Below the pieces are notes generated by a model. It was not told the DNA's origin. It did no database searches and saw nothing but the letters and a program-made list of their open reading frames with translations. From contig CABUBH010000045.1 in assembly GCA_902489775.1 (NCBI GenBank), positions 1-15,096 of the forward strand: a stretch of 15,096 bases of DNA, read 5' to 3'. A program made the translations under genes and the position numbers. Source of the stretch: an uncultured Collinsella sp. Its GTDB lineage: Bacteria > Actinomycetota > Coriobacteriia > Coriobacteriales > Coriobacteriaceae. This document shows positions 9,201 through 15,056 of the stretch, one piece after another (the first letter of the stretch is position 1; the number at the start of each line of letters is the position of its first letter).

Positions 9201-10704
9201 GGCTGCCGAGAACGGCGGGGGCTTTGGACGAAAATGCCTCGGTCGCGATATCCTCAACGGCTATTCCGAGGTTTTTGGCAAAACCCTCGAGGAACGAGCC
9301 GCAGCCCGCAGAGCACGCCTCGTTGACGACGATATCGGTCAGCACGCCGTGGTTGAGCCAGATGGCCTTCATATCCTGTCCGCCGATGTCGAGCACGAAG
9401 GTCGCATCGGGAACGCATGCGCACGCGGCGCGGGCGTGCGCGACCGTCTCGACCGTATGGTAGTCGGCGTGGAACGCGCGCGCGAAAAGCTCCTCGCCGT
9501 ATCCCGTGGTGCCCACGGCATCGATCGCAAGCGTGACTCCCGCTGTCTCCCAGCGGTTCTTCAAGCTGACAAGACCCTGTTGGGCGACGTCGAGCGGTCT
9601 GCCGTTATTAGACGCGTAGAACGAATCGACAAGCTCACCCGCCTCATCGACCAGGGCGAACTTGGTCGTCGTGCTCCCCGAATCGATACCGAGCGCCACA
9701 CGCACCGTCTCTCCGGGCGCATACGCATCCGGACCCTTTGCCGGCGTCTCTTTGCCATGGCGTGCCGTAAAATCCGCCTGCTCGGCAGGTGTGGCAAAAA
9801 AGGGCTGGGCAAGACGTCCCTCCCCGCTTGCGGGCGCGACCGTCTCGAGCTTATCCAGCCGGACAAAAGCGTCGGGAAGGTCGATCGGTTGGGACGATGC
9901 GAACATGTCGGTCAGCGACAGGGCGGCACCGCGCGCGACCATGATCTGCGGATCGCGCGGGACGATAACCTGATCGTCCGATAGATTCAGTTGCTCCCGG
10001 AACACGCGGACCAGTGTGGGGTTGTAGGCGAGCGTACCGCCCTCGAAGATTACCGGCGGCTCGATGTCGATACCCTGGGCCAGACCGCCGATCGTTTGGC
10101 GGGCGACCGCGTGAAGCGCCGAAAGCGCCAGGTCGGTGGTAGGAATGCCCTCGTTGAGCAGCGGCTGGATATCGGTCTTTGCGTACACGCCGCAGCGGCC
10201 CGAGACCTCGTGGACGGTCGTTCCCCGGCTTGCGAGCTGCTCGAACTCGCCCGATTCGGTGCCGACCCCCATGAGCTTTGCCATCTCGTCGATAAATGCA
10301 CCGGTACCGCCTGCGCACGAGCCGTTCATGCGCATGTCGGCAACCTCGATGTCTCCCTTATCGTTGGTGCGGAAGAAGATCATCTTGGCGTCTTGGCCGC
10401 CCAGCTCGATGGCGCAGCGCGTCTGCGGATAGAACCTGCTGATCGCGAGCGCGTTGGCGACCACCTCCTGAACGTACGAGGCGCCCAGCGCGGTCGCGAT
10501 ATCGCGCGCACCCGAGCCGGTCACCGCAACGCGCAGTGACTCATGGGGAAAGCGCTCGGCGAGCTCGCCGAGCATGGCGCGCACGCTCGCTGTCTGACAC
10601 GCCCCGTGGCGGCGATATCCCCACCACGCCTCGGTCATATCCTCGTGCATCGCGTAAACTTTGGTCGTCGTCGACCCTACGTCCAGTCCTACTAGCAACG
10701 CCAT
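6265..10704 (-). CDS. Multidomain acyl-CoA dehydratase activase / 2-hydroxyglutaryl-CoA dehydratase-like protein
   Basis: This 1479-residue protein belongs to the BadF/BadG/BcrA/BcrD ATPase plus DUF2229 family. ATPase module 1 (1-265) has the phosphate loop GLDVGSTTTK (6-15) and the cysteines C130 (NGSCAGGTGAF) and C171 (SGRCGVYAKTD). In the homodimeric activase HgdC the matching pair of cysteines holds one bridging 4Fe-4S cluster. Module 2 (335-600) has GIDSGSTTTK (339-348), C464/C468 and C503. A CxxCx3C cluster plus a fourth cysteine (627, 630, 634, 653) follows and could bind Fe-S or Zn. Two dehydratase-like modules complete it (about 720-1035 and 1070-1460), with repeated CFPA (C773, C1120) and FGC (C988, C1418) motifs. 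Such proteins are thought to act in ATP-driven, radical 2-hydroxyacyl-CoA dehydration, but the substrate here is unknown. The ATG at 10704 has CGGAG 4 nt upstream. It is the first gene of an operon with the TetR regulator. Confidence 0.9.
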   Translation of the reverse strand: MALLVGLDVGSTTTKVYAMHEDMTEAWWGYRRHGACQTASVRAMLGELAERFPHESLRVAVTGSGARDIATALGASYVQEVVANALAISRFYPQTRCAIELGGQDAKMIFFRTNDKGDIEVADMRMNGSCAGGTGAFIDEMAKLMGVGTESGEFEQLASRGTTVHEVSGRCGVYAKTDIQPLLNEGIPTTDLALSALHAVARQTIGGLAQGIDIEPPVIFEGGTLAYNPTLVRVFREQLNLSDDQVIVPRDPQIMVARGAALSLTDMFASSQPIDLPDAFVRLDKLETVAPASGEGRLAQPFFATPAEQADFTARHGKETPAKGPDAYAPGETVRVALGIDSGSTTTKFALVDEAGELVDSFYASNNGRPLDVAQQGLVSLKNRWETAGVTLAIDAVGTTGYGEELFARAFHADYHTVETVAHARAACACVPDATFVLDIGGQDMKAIWLNHGVLTDIVVNEACSAGCGSFLEGFAKNLGIAVEDIATEAFSSKAPAVLGSRCTVFMNSSVVSEQRRGKGPGDIMAGLCRSIIENVFTKVIRVSNLNRLGDKVVVQGGTFRNDAVLRAFEQYLGKPVTRAPHPGLMGAIGIALLAREECRKGDAGTSFIGLDAVERFEHREFGGVTCRRCNNRCQRAVVAFGDGSLYVTGNRCPRGGAISWDELVREVPAAEELRPQGACEAQAPGTGRDRTAAAPNLFVDREKLLFESYPTVPVSGGRDVTIGIPRVLEFWDTMPFWSTFFSTLGFKVRVSGRSTKAMYERGLAHVTSDTVCFPAKLVHGHIRNLVDAGVDRIFMPIITTVPTENTASTSEWMCAVVKGYPYVMRNSDNPEERFGVPFDTPLFHWYDEGDRNRQLKAWCKETFDIDADLVAKATEQADRAQETFENQLQLRGRQVLENVREDGGYAVVIASRPYHNDPLVNHGLPKLFSERGIPVLTPDAVPGVCNVDLSNSRIDIVNNYHARMLSCAVIVASTPELELVQMGSFGCGHDAYLTDEIARMMGEMGSKVPMMIKLDESDVAGPMGIRVRSFIESVNRRRAEERAEGARVHAVHPLDDPYKVKYTKRDRHDKIALVPNTSHAFCRLMTAAMRNQGVRAEALDIGREDAIRLGKRYVHNDICFPAQIVIGEALAALESGKYDPHDVAVVTGKYIGDCRLTHYMPLLRRALDDAGYDYVPVLTNDDVDAHNAHPGFKLGLGPSIQIAYGLPMIDALEAMLRRIRPYELEKGAADAAFDRALDEVIEGMERSGLRGQATGFKRALAIMDAVPYDRSNPHPTVLIVGEYLLNFHLGANHEIERYLEDNGLEVIEARMTDVIRKTYFYKHAQSREFHVDLSLPEKAWYATADNLFELAHDRCDRLGAASPLYEPPTRMPELVRASDKILHHTFDAGEGVLIPAEILEHAKRGCRNFVILQPFGCLPNHVVARGLIHALKEQYPTAQFLPLDYDPDVSFANVENRLQMLIMNAKAQGCGEAHGETA

Positions 10705-10736
10705 AATGCTCCGTCTCTCGCATTTTTCCCGCTAGA

Positions 10737-10774
10737 GATATACCACTCTACGTAATACAACAGACTGTTGTATT
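10737..10774 (-). promoter_or_regulatory. Promoter and TetR-type operator of the dehydratase-activase operon
   Basis: A perfect inverted repeat spans 10754-10774: AATACAACAG, one central A, then its exact reverse complement. It lies 50 nt upstream of the operon's start codon. On the minus strand a TGG-TATATC element (10737-10745) looks like an extended -10 box, which would put the palindrome over the -35 region, where binding would block RNA polymerase. TetR-family repressors typically bind palindromes of this size; assigning it to the operon's own TetR is inference. Confidence 0.65.
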
Positions 10775-10786
10775 TAAACTCCGTAT

Positions 10787-10819
10787 AAAAAGCGGCTGCC
10801 GAAACGCTTCAGCAGCCGC
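10787..10819 (-). terminator. Intrinsic terminator of the DUF2798-type gene
   Basis: GCGGCTGC (10792-10799) pairs with GCAGCCGC (10812-10819), and GAA/TTC in the loop can pair further. On the minus strand five T residues follow (10787-10791). It lies about 165 nt after the stop of the DUF2798-type gene; nothing else recognisable was seen between them. It insulates the downstream operon promoter. Confidence 0.8.
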
Positions 10820-10985
10820 CGAATGCACCAACAGATTGTTCTGCGCGCTAGCACGTCGGGCAACGGAGCAGCACGGGCCCTCCGGTCATGCGCACCGCTC
10901 ACGCCCGCGATGTCGCCGAGAGAGCTATCCACGCTTAGGGCTCCAACCAAGCAAGTCGCCCGCGCTCAGCAGATCCCTAAGCGAG

Positions 10986-11534
10986 CTACTCGCACTCAGG
11001 AGCCATAGCCTGCTCCAAGAGCTCGGCATGCTCCTCCTCGAAAACCGTCCCCACAGGGAAGGCGCGACGGAAGACGAAGTGGGAAATCGGACCGGCTACC
11101 AAAAGGTTCCACGGCAGCGCCATCACAAAATTATGCGGGATGTTGATCATCCAGATCGCGGGCACGGAATACAGGTTCGCAAGGATGCCGCCGGGCATGT
11201 GCGTCAGACCCTCGCACGCGCCGTACAGCGACATGATGATAACCATGGGAACGACCATGCAGGAGCTGACGGCGAGCGTCATGGCAAGCGGCGAGCTCTT
11301 GCCCGGCGTGACCAAGTACTTAAAGGCGAAACCCTTGGCGAGCGGGCTGGCGACGAACCAGTCGCAGCACATGGCAAAAATGTAGGCAACGGGGAAGCCG
11401 AGCCACGCAGCGGCAACGACCTCGCCGTTGATGGCCCCATGCTGCAGGGCAACGTTGTAGATGCTCATCCAGAGCACCATGCAAAAGCACATGATAAAGG
11501 TGAACAGCAGGCTCTCTCGTTTGTTGATAGGCAT
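10986..11534 (-). CDS. DUF2798-type membrane protein, function unknown
   Basis: The 182-residue protein has four predicted membrane helices (about 9-30, 44-64, 88-108, 127-155) and a short acidic C-terminal tail. The two halves look related: each pairs an aromatic-rich helix (LWMSIYNVALQHG; IIMSLYGACEGL) with a second one ending in a basic stretch (FVASPLAKGFAFKYL; LLVAGPISHFVFRRAF). This is the duplicated DUF2798 pattern. No catalytic motif is visible and no function should be assigned. The start at 11534 (MPINKRES) is preferred over the longer frame to 11594, which would begin inside a terminator hairpin. It stands alone between two terminators. Confidence 0.8.
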   Translation of the reverse strand: MPINKRESLLFTFIMCFCMVLWMSIYNVALQHGAINGEVVAAAWLGFPVAYIFAMCCDWFVASPLAKGFAFKYLVTPGKSSPLAMTLAVSSCMVVPMVIIMSLYGACEGLTHMPGGILANLYSVPAIWMINIPHNFVMALPWNLLVAGPISHFVFRRAFPVGTVFEEEHAELLEQAMAPECE

Positions 11535-11551
11535 AAAGGACAAAATCCTTT
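11535..11551 (-). promoter_or_regulatory. RBS-masking inverted repeat before the DUF2798-type gene
   Basis: In the minus-strand RNA AAAGGA, the only Shine-Dalgarno-like sequence, can pair with TCCTTT that directly precedes the ATG (6 bp, 5-nt loop). The 11-nt distance from the SD to the ATG is long, and folding would hide the SD. A role in translation control is plausible but unproven. Confidence 0.4.
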
Positions 11552-11578
11552 CTGTGTTACGCCGCGGCACCACGCAAC

Positions 11579-11629
11579 AAAAACGGGCGGGCAAGATGGA
11601 GCTGTTGGGACTTCATCTCGCCCGCCCGT
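11579..11629 (-). terminator. Strong intrinsic terminator or attenuator between thrE and the DUF2798-type gene
   Basis: ACGGGCGGGC (11583-11592) and GCCCGCCCGT (11620-11629) are perfect complements, extended after one mismatch by AGATG with CATCT. On the minus strand the stem is followed by a run of T. It is 217 nt after the thrE stop and 45 nt before the DUF2798-type start. It either ends thrE transcripts or attenuates the next gene. No clear promoter was seen between it and either gene. Confidence 0.75.
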
Positions 11630-11742
11630 GGTACGTGCGTCTGCGACTACTTATGTGGTGGAACTACCCTAACACGAACGGCGCGCGCTTCGTAAGCGTT
11701 GAGTTTGTGGAGATGCAGGGCACCAAAACCCCCGACCCCATA

Positions 11743-11809
11743 AGTTGCGGTGGAATACGGACTGTTTTGTCCCTTTAAGCAACAATTCAGTCCCTATTTC
11801 ACCGCAACT
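11743..11809. repeat. Palindromic hairpin repeat A
   Basis: A 22-bp inverted repeat with two mismatches: AGTTGCGGTGGAATACGGAC plus TG (11743-11764) against 11788-11809, with a 23-nt loop containing GTCCCTTT. It has no coding content, and the structure is typical of dispersed REP/MITE-like intergenic elements. Copy number in the genome cannot be judged from one window. Confidence 0.6.
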
Positions 11810-11812
11810 CAT

Positions 11813-11845
11813 TTGGTGCAAAGTAACCTGTCCCCCTTGCACCAA
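11813..11845. repeat. Palindromic hairpin repeat B, abutting the thrE stop codon
   Basis: TTGGTGCAA (11813-11821) and TTGCACCAA (11837-11845) are perfect complements around a 15-nt loop with CCTGTCCCCC. It begins at the base next to the thrE stop codon and sits 3 nt from repeat A, so the two form a tandem pair. In thrE mRNA it would form the very first structure of the 3' UTR. Confidence 0.6.
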
Positions 11846-13414
11846 TTAGCTGGTATGGCGCCAGCGAGGGTCGGTGAGGGTTCTCGCCACGCCCAAGCCA
11901 ACGGGCAGAAACGCCACGATGAGCACTGCGCGCACAAACCAGCCGAGCATGTTGACCGTGTCGAAGGTGCACATGTAATACATAGAGCGATAGAGATACA
12001 GACCGGGCACCATAATGACAATCGAAGGCACCGTGAGGGCGATGCGCGGGTAGGTGAGCTTGACTTCGGCCAAGCTTGCCAGCAGACCCGATACCAGCGC
12101 GCCGATAAACGCTGCTGCCTCGGGAGGCATTCCCGTGCTGAGGCCCAGGAAGGGAATCATCGTCGGCGCATCGACAAGGGTCAGACGCAGGGTATTGGAC
12201 ACGGCGCCGATCAACCCAGCTGCCGCGGCCATCTTTACCGGGCTGTTGAACATCACCGAGAAGCCGAATACGCCAACGAAGCTCATCACCACGCGCAGGA
12301 GCGTAAGGGCAAGCGGCGAAAGGCCGAGCGGGGCAAAATCATCCGGTGCCAGCCCCACACACTCGGCAACCATCCAGCCCACAAGGGTCGCCATCACAAT
12401 AATCGACACGGCATACGAAAGACGCTCAATGCCGCTTCGCATATCGAGCTTAGCGATGTCGAGGCCTGCCGTAATGAGGGGAAAGCCGGGAATCACAAAG
12501 AGCATGGCGCCGATATAGCCTTCTTGGTGCGACATTGCCCCCGGTACGACCTGGCCAAGGCCGAGCAATGCCAGCAGATACGAAACGCAAGCGAGCGCAA
12601 CGCCCGTCGTCAGCGCGCTAAACTGGCCAAGACCCTGCTTGAGAATATGGGAGCGAGCAAAGTTACCGACACCAGCGCCTACGAATGCGCAGGCCATCTC
12701 GATAGGGCCGCCGCCGAGCAAGAAGACGAAGGCGCCGCAAGCACAGGCTGCCGCAAGGCCCTGTTGCCAGGAAGCGTAATCGGGCTTCGAGCTCTCAACG
12801 GTCTTGAGCATCTCGTGGTATTCGTGCACGGTAAACCGGCGCCCATACGTCTCGATTTCCTTTAAGAAGCTCTCCATCATCCAAATGCGATGGGTATTGA
12901 CTCCCGTTGTGGGCAGGCTGACAACCTCGTTAAAGCAGTGGCCATCTTCGATGCAGGTGCACTCAAACGACAGAAGACTCAGGTCGACGTGAATCGTGAC
13001 GCCGAGCACAGCGGCAACACGATTCATGGTATCGCGCACGCGCCAGGCACCCGTTCCGCTTGCCAGCATAAGCATGCCGGTGCGGCAGATGATGGATGAC
13101 TTATCGGTGAGCGGCGCATCGACGGCAAGCTCATCGCCTGCCGTCACGATCTGGCGCCAGTCAGTTTTCATATGGAGTGCACCGGCACGAGCGCCGTGGT
13201 GCATAGGGACTCTCGAAAGCAGCGAGTCCAGGCGCGAAGACTGTGGGGGCTCCGTTGATTCGCCCTCGTCCTCGTTGGGCTCTTCATCGACCAGATCAAA
13301 GGAATCAAGCGGCGCTGGCTCGCGACGATCGATTAGCTCCTCATCCTCATCATCAAAGTAGTTGAACTGATCGAGCATGTCCTCTTCGATTGCACGCTCG
13401 CTCGCGTCGTCCAT
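11846..13414 (-). CDS. thrE: ThrE-family threonine/serine exporter, full-length two-domain form
   Basis: The 522-residue protein joins the soluble-plus-membrane ThrE domain (about 105-350) and the second membrane domain ThrE_2 (about 365-515), as in Corynebacterium ThrE; other bacteria split these into two YjjP/YjjB-like subunits. About ten hydrophobic segments follow residue 215. Each half has a Pro-Gly signature, IPGFPLITAGLDI (308-320) and VPGLYLYRSMYY (469-480). Residues 1-60 are very acidic and probably disordered. The family exports threonine and serine using the proton gradient; the substrate here is inferred. The ATG at 13414 has GGGAG 7 nt upstream. The 147 nt upstream contain no clear promoter, and an IS110 element has landed 120 nt upstream of the start, which may alter expression. 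Confidence 0.85.
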   Translation of the reverse strand: MDDASERAIEEDMLDQFNYFDDEDEELIDRREPAPLDSFDLVDEEPNEDEGESTEPPQSSRLDSLLSRVPMHHGARAGALHMKTDWRQIVTAGDELAVDAPLTDKSSIICRTGMLMLASGTGAWRVRDTMNRVAAVLGVTIHVDLSLLSFECTCIEDGHCFNEVVSLPTTGVNTHRIWMMESFLKEIETYGRRFTVHEYHEMLKTVESSKPDYASWQQGLAAACACGAFVFLLGGGPIEMACAFVGAGVGNFARSHILKQGLGQFSALTTGVALACVSYLLALLGLGQVVPGAMSHQEGYIGAMLFVIPGFPLITAGLDIAKLDMRSGIERLSYAVSIIVMATLVGWMVAECVGLAPDDFAPLGLSPLALTLLRVVMSFVGVFGFSVMFNSPVKMAAAAGLIGAVSNTLRLTLVDAPTMIPFLGLSTGMPPEAAAFIGALVSGLLASLAEVKLTYPRIALTVPSIVIMVPGLYLYRSMYYMCTFDTVNMLGWFVRAVLIVAFLPVGLGVARTLTDPRWRHTS

Positions 13415-13520
13415 CCCGGTGCTCCCTTCCTGTCGACTAACCCCCATCCTAGGCAGCAACGGCTAAAGGAAACATAAAAGAGACGACTGTCATGCGAGCC
13501 ATGTGCTCAATAGCCGTTGG

Positions 13521-13534
13521 GTAGTCATTGGGTG
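13521..13534. repeat. Left remnant of the palindromic repeat split by the IS110 element
   Basis: GTAGTCATTGGG (13521-13532) is the exact reverse complement of 14980-14991 on the other side of the element. Joined to the right remnant (14946-14991) it rebuilds one long hairpin. TG at 13533-13534 is the likely target core. Confidence 0.65.
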
Positions 13535-13561
13535 TTCCTATAGTTTTGTCAACCGTCGGGG

Positions 13562-14695
13562 CTACTCCCGGTAGGGCACCCGGTCGCGCATCACGGCGTA
13601 TATCGCCCTGAGCCGCTTTCTCGCGACGGCCTTGAGCGCCCGCCCGTGGCCCATGCCCCGCGCCCTGCAGGCCCGGTAGTACTCGCCGTAGCGCCCCGAC
13701 GACCTGACCAGGCTGTTGCACGAGAAGATCAGCAGGGACTTGAGCCTCGCGTCGCCGCGCCTGGACGCCCTGACCGACCTAACCGACGTGCCGGAGCTTC
13801 TCACCCTCGGTGCGATGCCGCAGTACGAGGCCAGGTGGTCGTGGTCTGGGAACCTCCCGATGTCGACCGACACCGCGAGCTGCGCCGCCGTCCTCGGCCC
13901 GATGCCGGGCACGGTGAGTAGGCACGCGTAGGTCTCGTCGCCCTCGAGCAGCGCCGCCGTCTCGGCCTCGAGGGCCCCGGCCTCGTCGAGGGCCTCCGAT
14001 ATCCGGGCGGCCAGGAACCTGACCTGCCTGTTCTCGGCCTCGATGAGCGCCGGCGGGGGCGCAGTGGAGGCGGCCGCGGCCTCCCCGGCGGCCTCGGCCT
14101 GCGGCCCCTCGGCCCCCGAGCGGGCGATCCCCCACGCCCCGCCGAACCCGGCGAGCAGCTCCAGCCACCGGCGGTCCGACAGGTCGACGGCGGCCTCGAG
14201 GGCCGGGCAGGACTCGAGCAGCACGGCGCGCAGGCGGTTCTTGTCCCTGGTCGCGCAGGCGACGACGTGGTCGCGCTGCGACGAGAGGGCGCGCGCGGCC
14301 TCGAGGGCCTCGCCGCGGCCCGGGACCCCCGACAGGGAGTCCGGCACGCCCAGGGCGGTCCGCGCGATCACCGCGGCGTCGCGCTCGTCGGTCTTGGCCT
14401 CGCCGGCGAACAGCCCGGCGGCGCGGCTGGCGGCGAGGCCGGGCAGGTGGGCGACCCCCAGACCCGCGGCGCGGGCGCGCCTCACGGCGAGGGACCCTAT
14501 GTTGCGGAACTGGTCGACCACGACGAGCGTGCCGGCGGGCACGGAGGCGAACAGCGCGTCGAGCTCGGCCTCCCTGTTGCGGACGGGGGCGCTGGACAGC
14601 ACCTCCCCGTCGCGGTCGATCAGGCAGGCCCAGTGGGAGGACTTGCCGACGTCTAGGCCGAGCACGGCCGCGGGCCTGGTCGATGGCGCTTTCAC
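13562..14695 (-). CDS. IS110-family transposase (DEDD recombinase)
   Basis: The 377-residue protein has an N-terminal RuvC-like domain (DEDD_Tnp_IS110) with D15 in GLDVGKSSHWA, D61 in VVVDQ (Asp where Glu is common), and D103 and D106 in KTDERDAA. A coiled, Ala/Glu-rich middle follows. The C-terminal Transposase_20 domain has LLTVPGIGPRTAAQLA (259-274) and RSSGTSVRS (299-307), where S300 or S301 should be the nucleophilic serine. IS110 enzymes recombine DNA guided by a bridge RNA. GTG at 14695 is used because AAGGA lies 7 nt upstream; a longer frame up to 15064 would translate the non-coding end and is rejected. The gene looks intact. Confidence 0.93.
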   Translation of the reverse strand: MKAPSTRPAAVLGLDVGKSSHWACLIDRDGEVLSSAPVRNREAELDALFASVPAGTLVVVDQFRNIGSLAVRRARAAGLGVAHLPGLAASRAAGLFAGEAKTDERDAAVIARTALGVPDSLSGVPGRGEALEAARALSSQRDHVVACATRDKNRLRAVLLESCPALEAAVDLSDRRWLELLAGFGGAWGIARSGAEGPQAEAAGEAAAASTAPPPALIEAENRQVRFLAARISEALDEAGALEAETAALLEGDETYACLLTVPGIGPRTAAQLAVSVDIGRFPDHDHLASYCGIAPRVRSSGTSVRSVRASRRGDARLKSLLIFSCNSLVRSSGRYGEYYRACRARGMGHGRALKAVARKRLRAIYAVMRDRVPYRE

Positions 14696-14730
14696 GGTGG
14701 TATCCTTCCGGTAGTCGTTCGACCGGATGG

Positions 14731-14926
14731 CCTCCCCCTCGGCACTCACATTACCAGCCGCGGCGCCTGCCCGGCACTTTCCTATCAGCCGTCGGGGGCG
14801 GCGCGTCCCGCGCCGGCAGCACCCAACAGGCCCTCTCGGGGGCAGGGACGTTCGGCCGTGCGCGGGCGCCCGGTCGGCGGCCCGTTCTGGGCGCGCCTCA
14901 ATCGTAGCCCGAGACGGGCCCGGGCT
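14731..14926 (-). ncRNA. Predicted IS110 bridge RNA (seekRNA)
   Basis: The minus-strand RNA folds by eye into three parts. First, a 5' hairpin: AGCCCG/CGGGCT at 14906-14926. Second, a target loop: the stem CCCGCGC (14860-14866) with GCGCGGG (14807-14813) plus CGGC/GCCG encloses an internal loop of 11 and 12 nt capped by GCCC/GGGC at 14830-14843. Third, a donor loop: CCCCC/GGGGG and CGGC/GCCG enclose strands of 12 and 13 nt, capped at 14757-14775. The loop strands carry GAACGTC (14847-14853), TGTTGGG (14822-14828), ATAGGAA (14779-14785) and GTAA (14751-14754), which match target and donor as described in the findings. Exact transcript ends are unknown. Confidence 0.75.
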
Positions 14927-14945
14927 GACAATTTCGACTGTAATG

Positions 14946-14991
14946 GACGTTCTTAAATGACCAGTCAAACAAGAACGTCCCCAATGACTAC
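14946..14991. repeat. Right part of the palindromic repeat interrupted by the IS110 element
   Basis: GGACGTTCTT (14945-14954) pairs perfectly with AAGAACGTCC (14971-14980) around a 16-nt loop. The right arm then continues as CCAATGACTAC, whose partner is found at 13521-13532 beyond the IS. The arm length of the rebuilt hairpin is 21 bp, with a 2-nt TG difference at the insertion point. Confidence 0.65.
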
Positions 14992-15056
14992 TCCGGCAAC
15001 GCCGATGTTTTGGCAACGCCAGCGAGCGACGTCCAGGGCGAACAAGTTGGCATGAA

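Larger units (their letters stand above)
13535..14943 (-). mobile_element. IS110-family insertion sequence with bridge RNA (about 1.41 kb)
   Basis: The element holds one transposase gene, a long non-coding end upstream of it (about 250 nt) and a short one downstream (about 27 nt). This layout is that of the IS110 group rather than the IS1111 group. Boundaries are inferred from the interrupted palindrome and from guide matches: TG occurs at both junctions (13533-13534, 14944-14945) and would be the 2-bp core. An alternative reading with GG as core shifts the ends by two bases. No terminal inverted repeats of its own are needed. The element is much richer in G+C than its neighbours, pointing to recent arrival. 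Confidence 0.8.

Noticed and set aside
11557..11616. 19-codon leader peptide across the terminator before the DUF2798-type gene
   Set aside because: It has no usable ribosome binding site and no run of one amino acid; it overlaps the hairpin by chance.
13521..14991. The 12-bp GTAGTCATTGGG/CCCAATGACTAC pair as terminal inverted repeats of the IS
   Set aside because: IS110 elements normally lack such ends, the right copy lies about 35 bp beyond the guide-defined element end, and the pair is better explained as two arms of the interrupted host hairpin.
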